Shown here: in pieces, positions 46,899 through 56,641 of the stretch
How positions within the stretch are numbered: the stretch's first letter is position 1
Layout of the letters: the number at the start of each line of letters is the position of its first letter
Source: Sinorhizobium sp. 6-70
GTDB lineage: Bacteria > Pseudomonadota > Alphaproteobacteria > Rhizobiales > Rhizobiaceae
Length of the DNA stretch: 64,000 nucleotides
Assembly (NCBI RefSeq): GCF_030124375.1
Contig: NZ_JASKLS010000006.1
Coordinates: 1-64,000, forward strand
Direction: 5' to 3'
The notes under the pieces: generated by a model
Told to the model about the DNA's origin: nothing
Database searches by the model: none
What the model saw: the letters and a program-made list of their open reading frames with translations, nothing else
Program-made: the position numbers and the translations under genes

Positions 46899-47924
46899 GT
46901 GCGCTACCTCATTACCGGCACAGCAGGCTTCATCGGTTTTCACGTCGCCAAACGGCTGATCGACGAGGGTCACTTCGTGGTCGGCTTCGATGGCATGACG
47001 CCCTATTATGATGTGACGCTCAAGGAGCGGCGCCACGCGATCCTGAAGCGCTCCAATGGCTTCAAGGCGATAACGGCGATGCTCGAGGACCAGCGAGCGC
47101 TCAACCAGGCTGCTGAGCTTGCCGAGCCCGAGGTGATCATTCATCTCGCAGCGCAGGCGGGCGTTCGCTACAGCCTCGAAAATCCCAAGGCCTATGTCGA
47201 CTCGAACCTCGTCGGCACCTGGAACGTACTGGAACTCTCGCGCGCGCTTGGCCCCAAACACCTGATGCTCGCTTCGACGTCCTCAATCTATGGCGCCAAC
47301 GAGAAAATCCCCTTTTCCGAGATGGACCGCGCGGACGAACCGCTGACGCTCTACGCGGCAACGAAGAAATCGATGGAGTTGATGGCGCATAGCTACGCCC
47401 ATCTCTACAAGGTGCCGACGACAGCGTTCCGCTTCTTCACGGTCTACGGTCCGTGGGGACGTCCCGACATGGCATTGTTCAAGTTCGTGGATGCGATTCA
47501 CAACGATCGGCCGATCGACGTCTATGGCGAGGGCCGGATGAGCCGGGACTTCACCTATATCGATGATCTCGTCGAAGGCATCCTCAGGCTTTCGCACGTT
47601 GCGCCGGCGGAAGAAAATCGCGTCCCAGCGGCAAAGGCGAAGGACACGCTCTCCCATCAGGCGCCATTTCGCGTCGTCAATATCGGCGGCGGCCAGCCCG
47701 TCGAATTGATGACCTTCGTCGAAACGATCGAAAAGGCAGTCGGCCGGCCCGCCATCCGCAACATGCTTCCGATGCAACAGGGAGACGTTCCGCGCACCTA
47801 CGCTTCGCCGGATCTGCTCGAAGCGCTGACGGATTTCAAGCCGTCGATTTCGGTCGAGGAGGGTGTGGCGCGCTTTGCGGAATGGTACGAGCAATATTAT
47901 CGTAAGACCGGCCAGATCGCGTGA
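46899..47924 (+). CDS. lpsL: UDP-glucuronate 4-epimerase LpsL
   Basis: This 341-residue extended SDR converts UDP-glucuronate to UDP-galacturonate for lipopolysaccharide core and other surface polymers. It has the NAD loop [34 protein letters not shown], catalytic YAATKKS and RDFTYIDD. The GTG at 46899 follows GGGGA and gives the family N-terminus ([10 protein letters not shown]); an ATG at 46863 lacks a ribosome-binding site. Its neighbour rkpK supplies UDP-glucuronate, so the two catalyse consecutive steps. The 136-base gap between them may hold a promoter. Confidence 0.93.
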   Translation: MRYLITGTAGFIGFHVAKRLIDEGHFVVGFDGMTPYYDVTLKERRHAILKRSNGFKAITAMLEDQRALNQAAELAEPEVIIHLAAQAGVRYSLENPKAYVDSNLVGTWNVLELSRALGPKHLMLASTSSIYGANEKIPFSEMDRADEPLTLYAATKKSMELMAHSYAHLYKVPTTAFRFFTVYGPWGRPDMALFKFVDAIHNDRPIDVYGEGRMSRDFTYIDDLVEGILRLSHVAPAEENRVPAAKAKDTLSHQAPFRVVNIGGGQPVELMTFVETIEKAVGRPAIRNMLPMQQGDVPRTYASPDLLEALTDFKPSISVEEGVARFAEWYEQYYRKTGQIA

Positions 47925-48060
47925 CCCGTATGCCAAGGAGGCTGCCGCAAAACCTCAGATCGGGCTTAAAATGGTCGCAAATAGGTCTATTTCGCCTTTG
48001 ATACACGCACTTCTCTAACCGACATCCCCAAGAAAAACCCACCAAACAAAGGAAGAACCG

Positions 48061-49374
48061 ATGAAAATCACGATGATCGGCGCCGGCTATGTCGGCCTTG
48101 TTTCGGGCGTCTGTTTTGCGGATTTTGGCCACGACGTGATCTGCCTCGACAAGGATGAGGGCAAGATCGAGGCGCTCAAGCAGGGGCAAATCCCGATCTT
48201 CGAACCGGGCCTCGACCATCTTGTCGCCAGCAATGTCGCGTCGGGACGCCTGAGCTTTACGACCGACCTCAAGTCCTCCGTCGCAGAAAGCGATGTGATC
48301 TTCATCGCCGTCGGCACGCCGTCGCGGCGCGGCGACGGGCATGCCGACCTTTCCTACGTCTATGCCGCCGCCCGGGAGATCGCGACCAACCTCACCGGCT
48401 TCACGGTTGTCGTGACGAAGTCGACGGTTCCTGTCGGAACGGGTGACGAGGTCGAGCGCATCATCCGCGAAACCAATCCCGAAGCCGATGTCGCCGTGGT
48501 CTCCAATCCGGAGTTTCTGCGCGAGGGTGCAGCGATCGAGGATTTCAAGCGGCCGGACCGCATTGTCCTCGGCCTCAACGGCAATGACCAGCGGGCACGC
48601 GACGTGATGACCGAGGTCTATCGCCCGCTCTACCTCAACCAAGCGCCGCTCGTCTTTACGACGCGCCGCACCTCCGAACTGATCAAGTATGCCGGCAACG
48701 CCTTCCTGGCGATGAAGATCACCTTCATCAACGAAATGGCCGATCTCTGCGAAAAGGTCGGCGCCGACGTCCAGGATGTCGCCCGCGGCATTGGCCTCGA
48801 CGGCCGCATCGGCTCGAAGTTCCTGCATGCCGGGCCGGGTTATGGCGGCTCCTGCTTCCCCAAGGATACGCTGGCACTCGTCAAGACCGCGCAGGACCAC
48901 GACAGTCCGGTTCGTCTGGTTGAGACGACCGTGGCGATCAACGACAACCGCAAGCGTGCGATGGGCCGCAAGGTGATCGCTGCCGCAGGTGGTGATTTGC
49001 GCGGGCGCAAGGTCGCCGTCCTCGGCCTCACTTTCAAGCCCAATACGGACGACATGCGCGACAGCCCGGCGATCGCGATCGTGCAGACCCTGCAGGATGT
49101 CGGCGCCACGGTCGTCGGCTACGATCCCGAGGGGGTCGAGAATGCCCGCAAGGTCATCGACGGCATAGATTATGCAACCGATCCCTATGATGCGGCAGCG
49201 GATGCCGACGCACTGGTCATCGTTACCGAGTGGAATGAATTCCGCGCGCTCGATTTCGCACGGCTCAAGACCGTGATGAAGACGCCGCTGCTCGTCGACC
49301 TGCGCAATATCTATCGCAAGGACGAAGTGGCACGGCACGGTTTTGGCTATGCCAGCATTGGCAGGCCGGATTGA
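48061..49374 (+). CDS. rkpK: UDP-glucose 6-dehydrogenase RkpK
   Basis: This 437-residue enzyme oxidises UDP-glucose to UDP-glucuronate with NAD, feeding capsule (K-antigen) and LPS synthesis. The NAD fold starts MKITMIGAGYVGLVSGVCFAD; VGTPSRRGDGHADLSYV and the catalytic cysteine in GPGYGGSCFPKD follow; the C-terminal UDP-binding domain has GLTFKPNTDDMRDSPA. GGAAGAACC precedes the ATG. A repeat element lies just beyond the stop. Confidence 0.96.
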   Translation: MKITMIGAGYVGLVSGVCFADFGHDVICLDKDEGKIEALKQGQIPIFEPGLDHLVASNVASGRLSFTTDLKSSVAESDVIFIAVGTPSRRGDGHADLSYVYAAAREIATNLTGFTVVVTKSTVPVGTGDEVERIIRETNPEADVAVVSNPEFLREGAAIEDFKRPDRIVLGLNGNDQRARDVMTEVYRPLYLNQAPLVFTTRRTSELIKYAGNAFLAMKITFINEMADLCEKVGADVQDVARGIGLDGRIGSKFLHAGPGYGGSCFPKDTLALVKTAQDHDSPVRLVETTVAINDNRKRAMGRKVIAAAGGDLRGRKVAVLGLTFKPNTDDMRDSPAIAIVQTLQDVGATVVGYDPEGVENARKVIDGIDYATDPYDAAADADALVIVTEWNEFRALDFARLKTVMKTPLLVDLRNIYRKDEVARHGFGYASIGRPD

Positions 49375-49398
49375 TCGCGGGGGCAACTTCCCTTATGG

Positions 49399-49491
49399 CG
49401 TAGCCGATTTAAGGAAAAAACCTGCAACAATTCAAAGCGTTACAGCGCCGCGCGTCTGAGCCGCGCGTCTGATAAGACGGGCGGCGCTGTA
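49399..49491 (-). repeat. Bimodular palindromic repeat, copy 4 (half of B plus A, inverted)
   Basis: Only one arm of module B remains (TAGCCGATTTAAGG). Module A is complete but carries an internal tandem duplication: CCGCGCGTCTGA occurs at 49448-49459 and again at 49461-49472. It begins 25 bases after the rkpK stop and could fold as a 3' hairpin (TACAGCGCCG with CGGCGCTGTA). Confidence 0.8.
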
Positions 49492-49570
49492 TGCGCTTTT
49501 CATGGGACGGCGTACAACATACCGTCGCGTGATGCCGCTGCGTGGGCCCGTCGGGCGCAGCTTTCCGGGT

Positions 49571-49885
49571 TTACGCCTTCGGACCTACCTGCGGCATCGG
49601 GTCCCAGCTCTTTCCGGCGAGAATGACGCAGCTTCGGCCCGAAACGTCCGTGACGATCAGGGTCCAGCTGCCGTTGTCGGCCGCAAAGACCTCCATGACA
49701 GCCTGCGGGTTGATCAACCCGATCGCCGCAGGCTTCTCGTCATATTTCTGCGCAAGGAATTCGATCACCTGGGACCGCTCGGCGCAATTCGCGATTGCCT
49801 GCGAGTCCGCCGGATGAGGGTGTGCCATCACTGCTACAGCCAATATGGTGGCTCTCGTGAGGCCGCGGATCACATTGCCTGCCAT
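49571..49885 (-). CDS. Small secreted protein of unknown function
   Basis: The 104-residue precursor has an N-terminal signal (GLTRATILAVAVMAHPHPADS) and a compact mature domain (RSQVIEFLAQKYDEKPAAIGLIN, VFAADNGSWTLIVTDVSGRSCVILAGKSWD). Related short exported proteins are common in rhizobia, with no function known to me. The ATG at 49885 has an excellent ribosome-binding site (AAAGGAGG, 6 bases spacing). Flanking regions on both sides are non-coding. Confidence 0.8.
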   Translation of the reverse strand: MAGNVIRGLTRATILAVAVMAHPHPADSQAIANCAERSQVIEFLAQKYDEKPAAIGLINPQAVMEVFAADNGSWTLIVTDVSGRSCVILAGKSWDPMPQVGPKA

Positions 49886-50130
49886 CAGGCACCTCCTTTC
49901 GCCGGGAGCTCCCGGCGGAAGAGGATTTCCGCTGACCTGTTCCGCCGTGGCCGGCATTCTATGGTCGACACCTGCTCGCGACCCGAGACCGGTGTCGCCA
50001 CGAGAGGAGTATGGCGGAAAGCAGATTATATTTCAATTAGCTAATATATAGATCGTTCACCTGAAAGCCGCCATGCCAACAGTCGATGGTGGAGAAACGA
50101 TCGTTGGCATTGGCCGTTCCACTTTGCCGA

Positions 50131-52434
50131 TCACTTTTGTTTCATCGCCGCCATCAATGCGGCCCCAAGCGCGCCTTGAGCAGGCGCTTCCGATCGCGGC
50201 TGACGCTCGGCTGCGTTGCGGGTGCCGCCACTATTCGATGCAGATCCCCTCGCCTCACGGCCCCTTTCCGCGCCGCCGTCCTTGCGCATCGTAAGTCCGA
50301 TACGCTTGCGCGCAACGTCGACTTCGGTGACACGCACCTGCACGACATCGCCCGCCTTCACAACCTCATGCGGGTCCTTGACGAAGCGATCGGCCAGTTG
50401 CGACACATGGACGAGGCCATCCTGATGTACGCCGATGTCGACGAATGCTCCGAAGGCAGCGACATTCGTTACGGTACCCTCGAGTTGCATCCCGACTTTC
50501 AGATCCTTGATGTCATCGACGCCCTCGGTAAAGGTCGCCGTCTTGAAGCTCGGGCGCGGATCGCGGCCCGGCTTTTCCAGCTCGGCGAGAATATCCTTGA
50601 CCGTCGGCAGGCCGAAACGCTCGTCGACAAAGGCACGTGGATCGAGTTTCTTCAAAGCGGCACTGTCGCCCATTAGTGATCGGACGTCGCGACCGCAAGC
50701 GGCGACAATCTTTTTCGCGATCCCGTAGGCCTCCGGGTGCACCGAGGACGCATCGAGGGGCTCCGCTCCGTTCGGTATCCGCAGAAAGCCGGCGCATTGC
50801 TCGAAGGTCCGGGCACCAAGACGCGATACCTTCAAAAGTTGCTGACGGCTGGAAAAGGGTCCTGTCGCATCACGATGCGCGACGATCGCTTCTGCAGAGG
50901 ATTTGCCGAGCCCCGAGACGCGCGCCAGCAACGATGCCGATGCCGTGTTGAGATCGACGCCGACAGCGTTCACCGCATCTTCGACGACCGCGTCGAGCGA
51001 GCGGCTGAGCTTCGACTGGTCGACATCGTGCTGGTATTGCCCAACGCCGATCGATTTCGGCTCGATCTTGACGAGTTCGGCGAGCGGATCCTGCAATCGC
51101 CGGGCGATGGATACGGCGCCTCGAAGCGAGACGTCGAGCGTGGGAAATTCGGCCGCCGCCGTCTCAGACGCGGAATAGACCGATGCCCCTGCCTCGGAGA
51201 CGATGACCTTTGTGGGTTTCGGGGCCGGGAGCTGCGCAAGCATGTCGGCCACAAGCTTCTCGGTCTCACGGCTGCCGGTGCCGTTGCCGATGGCAATCAG
51301 TTCAACCTTGTGCTTGCGGATGAGCGACGCGAGCTCCGCCTGGGTGCCGCGAATGTCGTTCTTCGGCGGAAAAGGATAGACCGTCGTCGTGTCCAGCAAC
51401 TTGCCGGTGCCGTCCACGATCGCAACCTTAACCCCGGTGCGGATGCCCGGATCAAGCCCCATGGTCGCGCGCGAGCCGGCGGGTGCGGCGAGCAGCAGGT
51501 CCTTGAGATTGCGCGCGAAGACGCGGATCGCTTCCTCTTCCGCCCGCTCGCGCAACTCACGCATCAAGTCAAGCGAGAGCGACATGGAAAGCTTGACGCG
51601 CCAGGTCCAGCCGATCACGTCCGCGAGCCACTTGTCACCGGGCAGCTGCGTGCCGGCGTTGTAGGCAGCCGCAATCATGCGCTCGACCGGTTTCATCGGC
51701 GCCGTGTCATCCTGGTCGACGACGATATCGACCGAAAGGACCTCCTCGTTCCAGCCGCGCAGCATCGCAAGCGCCCGATGGCCGGGTGCCGTCGCCCAGC
51801 GCTCGGAGTGATCGAAATAGTCAGAGAACTTCGCACCGGCTTCCTGCTTGCCGTCGACCACTCGGGCGCGCAGGAAGGCCGCATCCTTCATGTAATTGCG
51901 CAGACGCCCCAGAAGGTCGGCATTTTCAGTCATGCCTTCGGCGATGATGTCGCGTGCGCCGTCGAGCGCCGCCTTGATATCCGTGACATCAGCCGTCAGG
52001 AACGCTCCGGCGCGGTCAGACGGCGCAACCGACCGATCGGCCAGGATCGCCTCCGCCAGTGGTCCAAGCCCCCGCTCCCGGGCAATCTCGGCTTTCGTTC
52101 GCCGCTTCGGTTTGTAGGGCAGATAGATGTCTTCGAGCTCTGCCTTGGTAACCGCACCGGCAATCTTGCGCGCCAGCTCGTCGGTGAGCTTGTCCTGCCC
52201 GCGGATTGACTCGATGATCGAATTCCGGCGCGCCTCCAGTTCACGCAGATAGGTAAGCCGCTCCGAGAGCACGCGCAACTGCGTGTCGTCGAGGCCGCCG
52301 GTGACCTCCTTGCGATAGCGGGCGATGAAAGGCACCGTCGCTCCCGCGTCGAGCAGGTCGACGGCAGAGGCAACCTGGGCGGTGGTTGCCTTGATCTCGC
52401 TTGCGATGATGGCGGCGATGGGCTTTGCGGTCAT
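50131..52434 (-). CDS. tex: Tex family S1 RNA-binding protein
   Basis: This 767-residue protein has an N-terminal helical region ([35 protein letters not shown]), a YqgF/RNase H-like domain ([23 protein letters not shown]), helix-hairpin-helix repeats ([22 protein letters not shown]) and a C-terminal S1 domain ([30 protein letters not shown]). Tex is a transcription/RNA-associated accessory factor related to eukaryotic Spt6. The Arg/Gly/Ser-rich tail after S1 is variable in the family. The ATG at 52434 follows GGAACG. Confidence 0.95.
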   Translation of the reverse strand: MTAKPIAAIIASEIKATTAQVASAVDLLDAGATVPFIARYRKEVTGGLDDTQLRVLSERLTYLRELEARRNSIIESIRGQDKLTDELARKIAGAVTKAELEDIYLPYKPKRRTKAEIARERGLGPLAEAILADRSVAPSDRAGAFLTADVTDIKAALDGARDIIAEGMTENADLLGRLRNYMKDAAFLRARVVDGKQEAGAKFSDYFDHSERWATAPGHRALAMLRGWNEEVLSVDIVVDQDDTAPMKPVERMIAAAYNAGTQLPGDKWLADVIGWTWRVKLSMSLSLDLMRELRERAEEEAIRVFARNLKDLLLAAPAGSRATMGLDPGIRTGVKVAIVDGTGKLLDTTTVYPFPPKNDIRGTQAELASLIRKHKVELIAIGNGTGSRETEKLVADMLAQLPAPKPTKVIVSEAGASVYSASETAAAEFPTLDVSLRGAVSIARRLQDPLAELVKIEPKSIGVGQYQHDVDQSKLSRSLDAVVEDAVNAVGVDLNTASASLLARVSGLGKSSAEAIVAHRDATGPFSSRQQLLKVSRLGARTFEQCAGFLRIPNGAEPLDASSVHPEAYGIAKKIVAACGRDVRSLMGDSAALKKLDPRAFVDERFGLPTVKDILAELEKPGRDPRPSFKTATFTEGVDDIKDLKVGMQLEGTVTNVAAFGAFVDIGVHQDGLVHVSQLADRFVKDPHEVVKAGDVVQVRVTEVDVARKRIGLTMRKDGGAERGREARGSASNSGGTRNAAERQPRSEAPAQGALGAALMAAMKQK

Positions 52435-52576
52435 TCGGCGTTCCGTTCCTGTTTCCAAGCGGACCATACTGACGCAGACCATCAAGGCCAAGTGAAGGCC
52501 GAAGCTCTCCTAGCCGAACTCCACAGAAGATGGCAGAGGGGGGCCTGCCGCTTCGTTCACCGGAGGCGCGCTGCTT

Positions 52577-52605
52577 CCCCTTCTCCCAGCCTGGAGGAGA
52601 AGGGG
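52577..52605. terminator. Perfect inverted repeat downstream of cfa
   Basis: CCCCTTCTCC and GGAGAAGGGG are exact complements around a 9-base spacer. It is 31 bases beyond the cfa stop, ahead of tex. It could act as a cfa terminator, although no T-run is obvious on the minus strand; the motif resembles a short palindrome common in rhizobial intergenic DNA. Confidence 0.5.
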
Positions 52606-52635
52606 CGGCAGGATGAGGAGGCGCCCATGCCGGCT

Positions 52636-53892
52636 CTAGACGGCAACCAGTTCCAATCGCCGACGGGTTCTCTCGAATTCGAGCAGTTCGCGTTCCTTTT
52701 GAGCGATATAGTCTCGCGAAACCGGCACCGATCCCAGCGATGGCGAAAGCTGTAGCTGGAAGACGAAGTGTTTGTCGTAGAGAAAGGCGGTTTCCGAGGC
52801 TGCGAGATAGAATTCCCACATCCGGAAGAAGCGTTCGTCGTAGAGTCGGACCGCCTCCTCCCGCCGCGCCACGAAGCGCTCACGCCAGGCTCTCAGTGTC
52901 CAGGCGTAGTGCATCGGCAGGACCTCGATATCCTTGACCAGCAGTCGGGTGCTCTCGACCGACGGCAGCACTTCGGAGAGAGCGGGGATGTAACCGCCAG
53001 GGAAGATGTATTTCTCGATCCAGGGGTTGGTGGCCCAAGGCTTGTAGATCTGGCCGATGGAGTGAAGCAGCATCACCCCTTCGGGTTTCAGCAGCTCTTT
53101 CATCTTGCGGAAAAAGTTGCCGTAGTTGCCGATGCCTACGTGCTCGAACATGCCGACGGAAACGATGCGGTCGAACTGCCGCCCCTCCATCGTACGGTAG
53201 TCCTGCAGCTCGAAGCGCACGCGGTCGGCCAGTCCGCGTCGCGTCGCGCGCTCGCGCGAAACCTTCAGTTGCTCCTCGCTCAGCGTGATGCCGGTGACTT
53301 CGACGCCGGACGATTCGGCGAGATACATCGCCATGCCGCCCCAGCCGGAACCGACTTCGAGCACCTTCTGGCCGGGCTCGAGCAAGAGCTTCGCCGCGAT
53401 GTGCCGCTTCTTGGCGCGCTGGGCCTCATCGAGTGAAATTCCCGGCGGATGGAAATAGGCGCAGGAATATTGCCAATCCTCATCGAGGAACAGATTGAAG
53501 AGCTTCCCGTCGAGATCGTAGTGGTGCGCGACGTTGTGGCGATTGCGGTTAACGGGGAGCCGGCTCTTGAGCTGCTGACGCAGCACATGCAGCAGCGCCA
53601 CGATCGAATTTCGGAAGTTCGCGGCGTTTTCGAGGTCGTTACACTTGGCAATGGACAGCACGTCGAAAATATCGCCTTCCTCGACGAGGACGCGACCGTC
53701 CATATACATTTCACCGAACTTGAGGCCGGGGTCCCGCGCGATGGCTTTTTCAGCCTCAGCATCGGTGATGCGTATCGTCGCGGGTTTCCCCGTGCCATCC
53801 CCGAGGACCACCTCTTCGCCCGATGAGAAAACCACCGTCAGTTTGCCCTTTTGGACAAGACGGCGGAGCATGTTGAACAATGCCGAATTCAT
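52636..53892 (-). CDS. cfa: Cyclopropane-fatty-acyl-phospholipid synthase
   Basis: This 418-residue SAM-dependent enzyme adds a methylene across double bonds of membrane fatty acids. The methyltransferase domain has VLEVGSGWGGMAMYLAES and VSVGMFEHVGIGNYGNFF, and HHYDLDGKLFNLFLDEDWQYSCAYF matches the CFA core. The N-terminal ~110 residues form the usual alpha-helical lipid-binding part. AGGTAGGAT precedes the ATG. Rhizobia often have two cfa genes, and which one this is cannot be told. A 405-base gap lies upstream. Confidence 0.93.
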   Translation of the reverse strand: MNSALFNMLRRLVQKGKLTVVFSSGEEVVLGDGTGKPATIRITDAEAEKAIARDPGLKFGEMYMDGRVLVEEGDIFDVLSIAKCNDLENAANFRNSIVALLHVLRQQLKSRLPVNRNRHNVAHHYDLDGKLFNLFLDEDWQYSCAYFHPPGISLDEAQRAKKRHIAAKLLLEPGQKVLEVGSGWGGMAMYLAESSGVEVTGITLSEEQLKVSRERATRRGLADRVRFELQDYRTMEGRQFDRIVSVGMFEHVGIGNYGNFFRKMKELLKPEGVMLLHSIGQIYKPWATNPWIEKYIFPGGYIPALSEVLPSVESTRLLVKDIEVLPMHYAWTLRAWRERFVARREEAVRLYDERFFRMWEFYLAASETAFLYDKHFVFQLQLSPSLGSVPVSRDYIAQKERELLEFERTRRRLELVAV

Positions 53893-54297
53893 ATCCTACC
53901 TCAGCATCAGACCTACACGGACACATCGTCCTTCCGCACAGGAGACGCTCGGGCGGTTCGACCGGCTTTCGGAGGATATGCGCACAGGCACGTGCTTCAA
54001 GAAACGGCGCCGGGCGCATCCTGAAAAGCGAGAACCGACTTGGCTGCAGCCCACGGGTTCCGGCGGGCAGGGCACCGCAGGGTCGCCGCGCACCGGGGAT
54101 TTCGTCAGGCTGGCCCACCGGGCTCCTATCCATCAGAACTTCCATTAACTTAGCGGCGTTCCACGGTTTATCAATGGGGTTCTTTGTGGCCCCTCAAAGA
54201 TCTGCTTCCTTAGTAAATTCGAAGAAAAGCGGATTATCTGCTGCCCGTGTGTCTGGAAGAGCGTGGGTGTAGACCGCCCGCAGGGATCCCATCCGCT
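53893..54297. other. Intergenic region between cfa and the glutathionyl reductase gene
   Basis: It must contain the cfa promoter (minus). I find no recognisable gene, repeat module or strong hairpin. Reading frames present are Arg/Pro/Gly-rich, lack ribosome-binding sites and look non-coding. Confidence 0.5.
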
Positions 54298-55296
54298 CTA
54301 ATTTCCGAAGACCCCGAGACCGCGAAGGCGATTGCGATCGTGCGGCCGGTCGAAATCGAGCACAGGTCCCGCCGGAACTATGCCAGTCGGATTGACATGG
54401 CGGATGCCGTAGTAGCCTCGCTTGATTTGGTCTATGCGCACAGACTCGCGGATACCCGGCCACTGATAGATTTCGCGCAGATAGTTCGAAAGCGACGGGT
54501 AGTCCTCTATCCGGCGGATATTGCACTTGAAGACGCCGTGATAGGCGGCGTCGAAGCGGATCAGGGTGACGAAAAGGCGGATGTCCGCCTCCGTAAGATA
54601 CGCGCCGGCAAGATATCGATTCTGAGCGAGATGCCGCTCGAGTTCGTCGAGCATGTCGAACAGACCGAAGACCGCCTCGTCATAGGCTGCCTGCGTCTTG
54701 GCGAAACCGGCGCGGTAGACGCCGTTGTTGACACGGGCATAGATCGGCTCGTTCCAACGATCGATCTCCGTACGCAGGGCGGCGGGATAGAAATCCAGGC
54801 GATTACCGGTCAGATCGTCGAATGCGGAATTGAGGATGCGAATAATATCGGCCGATTCGTTGTTGACGATGCGGCCTTCTTTCATGTCCCACAGCACCGG
54901 CACCGAGACCTTGCCTGTGTAGTGCGGATCGCTCGCCGTGTAGAGCTGATGATGATACCTAATCTCCCCGACACGAACGCCGGCATTGACAGGCTGATCA
55001 TAGGTCCAACCATCTTCGCCCAGAACGGGGTCGGCGACCGTCAAACCGACAATGGTTTCAAGGCCCTTGAGGTTGCGCATGGCGATCGTGCGTGAAGCCC
55101 AGGGGCACACATAAGAGACAAAGAGCCGGTAGCGCCCTTTTTCAGCCGCCAATGCCGGTTGCCCATCGGGACCGGACCGGCCGTCCGGCGTGACCCAGCT
55201 GTGGAACCGAGTCGGCTCACGATGGAAGGCACCGTCCTTCATCTCGCTCGCGGCGACGTCACCCTTGACCCATTTTCCATCGACGAGCTGCGGCAT
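54298..55296 (-). CDS. Glutathionyl-hydroquinone reductase (Ecm4/YqjG-type glutathione transferase)
   Basis: This 332-residue Xi-class glutathione transferase has the catalytic cysteine in YVCPWASRT and the family segments VPVLWDMKEGRIVNNESADIIRILN and LAGAYLTEADIRLFVTLIRFD. It reduces glutathionyl-hydroquinones using glutathione. The ATG at 55296 has a strong AGGAGG. The frame is open 23 codons further upstream through repeat copy 5, but that sequence is repeat-derived. Confidence 0.92.
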   Translation of the reverse strand: MPQLVDGKWVKGDVAASEMKDGAFHREPTRFHSWVTPDGRSGPDGQPALAAEKGRYRLFVSYVCPWASRTIAMRNLKGLETIVGLTVADPVLGEDGWTYDQPVNAGVRVGEIRYHHQLYTASDPHYTGKVSVPVLWDMKEGRIVNNESADIIRILNSAFDDLTGNRLDFYPAALRTEIDRWNEPIYARVNNGVYRAGFAKTQAAYDEAVFGLFDMLDELERHLAQNRYLAGAYLTEADIRLFVTLIRFDAAYHGVFKCNIRRIEDYPSLSNYLREIYQWPGIRESVRIDQIKRGYYGIRHVNPTGIVPAGPVLDFDRPHDRNRLRGLGVFGN

Positions 55297-55310
55297 GAGA
55301 GTCCTCCTGG

Positions 55311-55413
55311 TGCATGTTTCCTTAAATCGTAGCCGATCTAAGCATGAAAACATGCAGCAATTCAAAGTGCTACAGCGTCCGTTGCGCGTCTCATAAGAGG
55401 CGCGGCGCTGTAG
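55311..55413 (-). repeat. Bimodular palindromic repeat, copy 5 (modules B+A, inverted)
   Basis: Module B is TGCATGTTTCCTTAAATCG to GATCTAAGCATGAAAACATG. Module A is AATTCAAAGTGCTACAGCG to GGCGCGGCGCTGTAG. Its left end is immediately next to the AGGAGG ribosome-binding site of the glutathionyl reductase gene, so the repeat forms most of the 5' leader. Confidence 0.85.
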
Positions 55414-55573
55414 GGGCGTTGCCTAAACCGGCACCGATGGCTTAGGTTCCATAGGGTTGATTTCCGGTCAATTGCGCGCGGAGGTGACAGATCGTTCGCA
55501 ATCCGTGCGCCAGCGTTCGCATCATCCTCAGGCCACGTTGCCGGGTGAAGCGGGCGCCAGAGGAGAAGTCACG

Positions 55574-56572
55574 ATGAAGAAGCTCATCGTTGCGGTGTTT
55601 GCCATTGCTGCCGCCCTCTGGTTCCTAAATACATCCATGCTGGCAACGCCGCCGTCTGGCACGGTAAAAATCCTTGCGCATCGCGGCGTTCATCAGGTGT
55701 TCGAACCGGACGGAATTGAAAACGATACGTGCACGGCCCAGCGGATCGAGCCGCCACGCCACGCCTATCTCGAAAACACGATCCCCTCCATGCAAGCGGC
55801 GATGGACAGCGGCGCCGAGGTCGTGGAACTCGATGTTCACCTCACGCCGGATCGCGAATTTGCAGTGTTCCACGACTGGACCCTCGACTGCCGCACGGAT
55901 GGGACGGGCGTGACCGAGCAAACCCCCATGTCGAAGCTGAAGACGCTCGACATCGGCTACGGCTACACGGCCGACGGCGGCAAGACCTTTCCCTTCCGCG
56001 GCCACGCGCAAGGCCAGATGCCGACCTTGACGGAAGTATTCACCGCCCTTCCCCACGGCCGTTTCCTCATCAATTTCAAGAGCGACCGGCGGGCGGAAGG
56101 CGCGACGCTGGCGGTCCTTTTGCGCGCGCATCCCGAATGGCGGAAATCCGTATTCGGCGTCTATGGCGGCAGTGCGCCGACGCAGGAAACCCTACGGCTG
56201 GTTCCTGGGTTGCGCGGCTACGACAGGCAGTCCACGCTTGCCTGCCTCGGCCGCTATGCTGCCTACGGCTGGACCAGCATCGTACCGGAAGCCTGCCGCG
56301 ATACACTCATCGTCGTGCCTGCCAACTACGCGCCGTTCCTTTGGGGCTGGCCCGACCGTTTTGCCGCGCGCATGAGAAGCGTCGGGAGCGAGGTCATTCT
56401 TCTCGGACGCTATGGCGGCGGCGATTTTACCTCTGGCATCGACAGCGCTGACGACTTGACACTCGTTCCCAAGAATTTCGCGGGCTACGTCTGGACCAAC
56501 CGGGCCGAGACGATCGCCCCGCTGCTCGGGAAACGAATGGCGGCAACAAACCACCAGGCCAACCGCGAATAG
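55574..56572 (+). CDS. Glycerophosphodiester phosphodiesterase family protein
   Basis: This 332-residue GDPD-fold protein has KILAHRGVHQ, then a family-typical ENTIPSMQAAMDSGAEVVELDVHLTPD and VFHDWTLDCRTDGTG, the metal-binding and catalytic core. A 25-residue hydrophobic N-terminus (LIVAVFAIAAALWFLNTSML) suggests export or membrane anchoring. It would release glycerol 3-phosphate or a related alcohol from phosphodiesters outside the cytoplasm. GAGGAGAAG precedes the ATG at 55574. An insertion lies between the HRG and ENT motifs. It converges with era across repeat copy 6. Confidence 0.9.
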   Translation: MKKLIVAVFAIAAALWFLNTSMLATPPSGTVKILAHRGVHQVFEPDGIENDTCTAQRIEPPRHAYLENTIPSMQAAMDSGAEVVELDVHLTPDREFAVFHDWTLDCRTDGTGVTEQTPMSKLKTLDIGYGYTADGGKTFPFRGHAQGQMPTLTEVFTALPHGRFLINFKSDRRAEGATLAVLLRAHPEWRKSVFGVYGGSAPTQETLRLVPGLRGYDRQSTLACLGRYAAYGWTSIVPEACRDTLIVVPANYAPFLWGWPDRFAARMRSVGSEVILLGRYGGGDFTSGIDSADDLTLVPKNFAGYVWTNRAETIAPLLGKRMAATNHQANRE

Positions 56573-56574
56573 GC

Positions 56575-56634
56575 GCAGCAATTCAAAGCGCTACAGCGTC
56601 CATTGCGCGTCAGATGCGACGCGCGGCGCTGTAA
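56575..56634 (-). repeat. Bimodular palindromic repeat, copy 6 (module A only, inverted)
   Basis: GCAGCAATTCAAAGCGCTAC, AGCGTCCATTGCGCGTC and GACGCGCGGCGCTGTAA make module A; module B is absent. It lies between the convergent GDPD and era stops and can form a stem (TACAGCG with CGCTGTA), so it may be a shared terminator. Confidence 0.82.
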
Positions 56635-56641
56635 TCGGCAG

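Noticed and set aside
47836..49386. 516-codon frame antisense to rkpK
   Set aside because: Opposite a complete UDP-glucose dehydrogenase with all motifs.
55480..55573. Possible PHO box before the glycerophosphodiesterase gene
   Set aside because: Only one half-site-like TGACAG is visible; the second half does not match at the required spacing.
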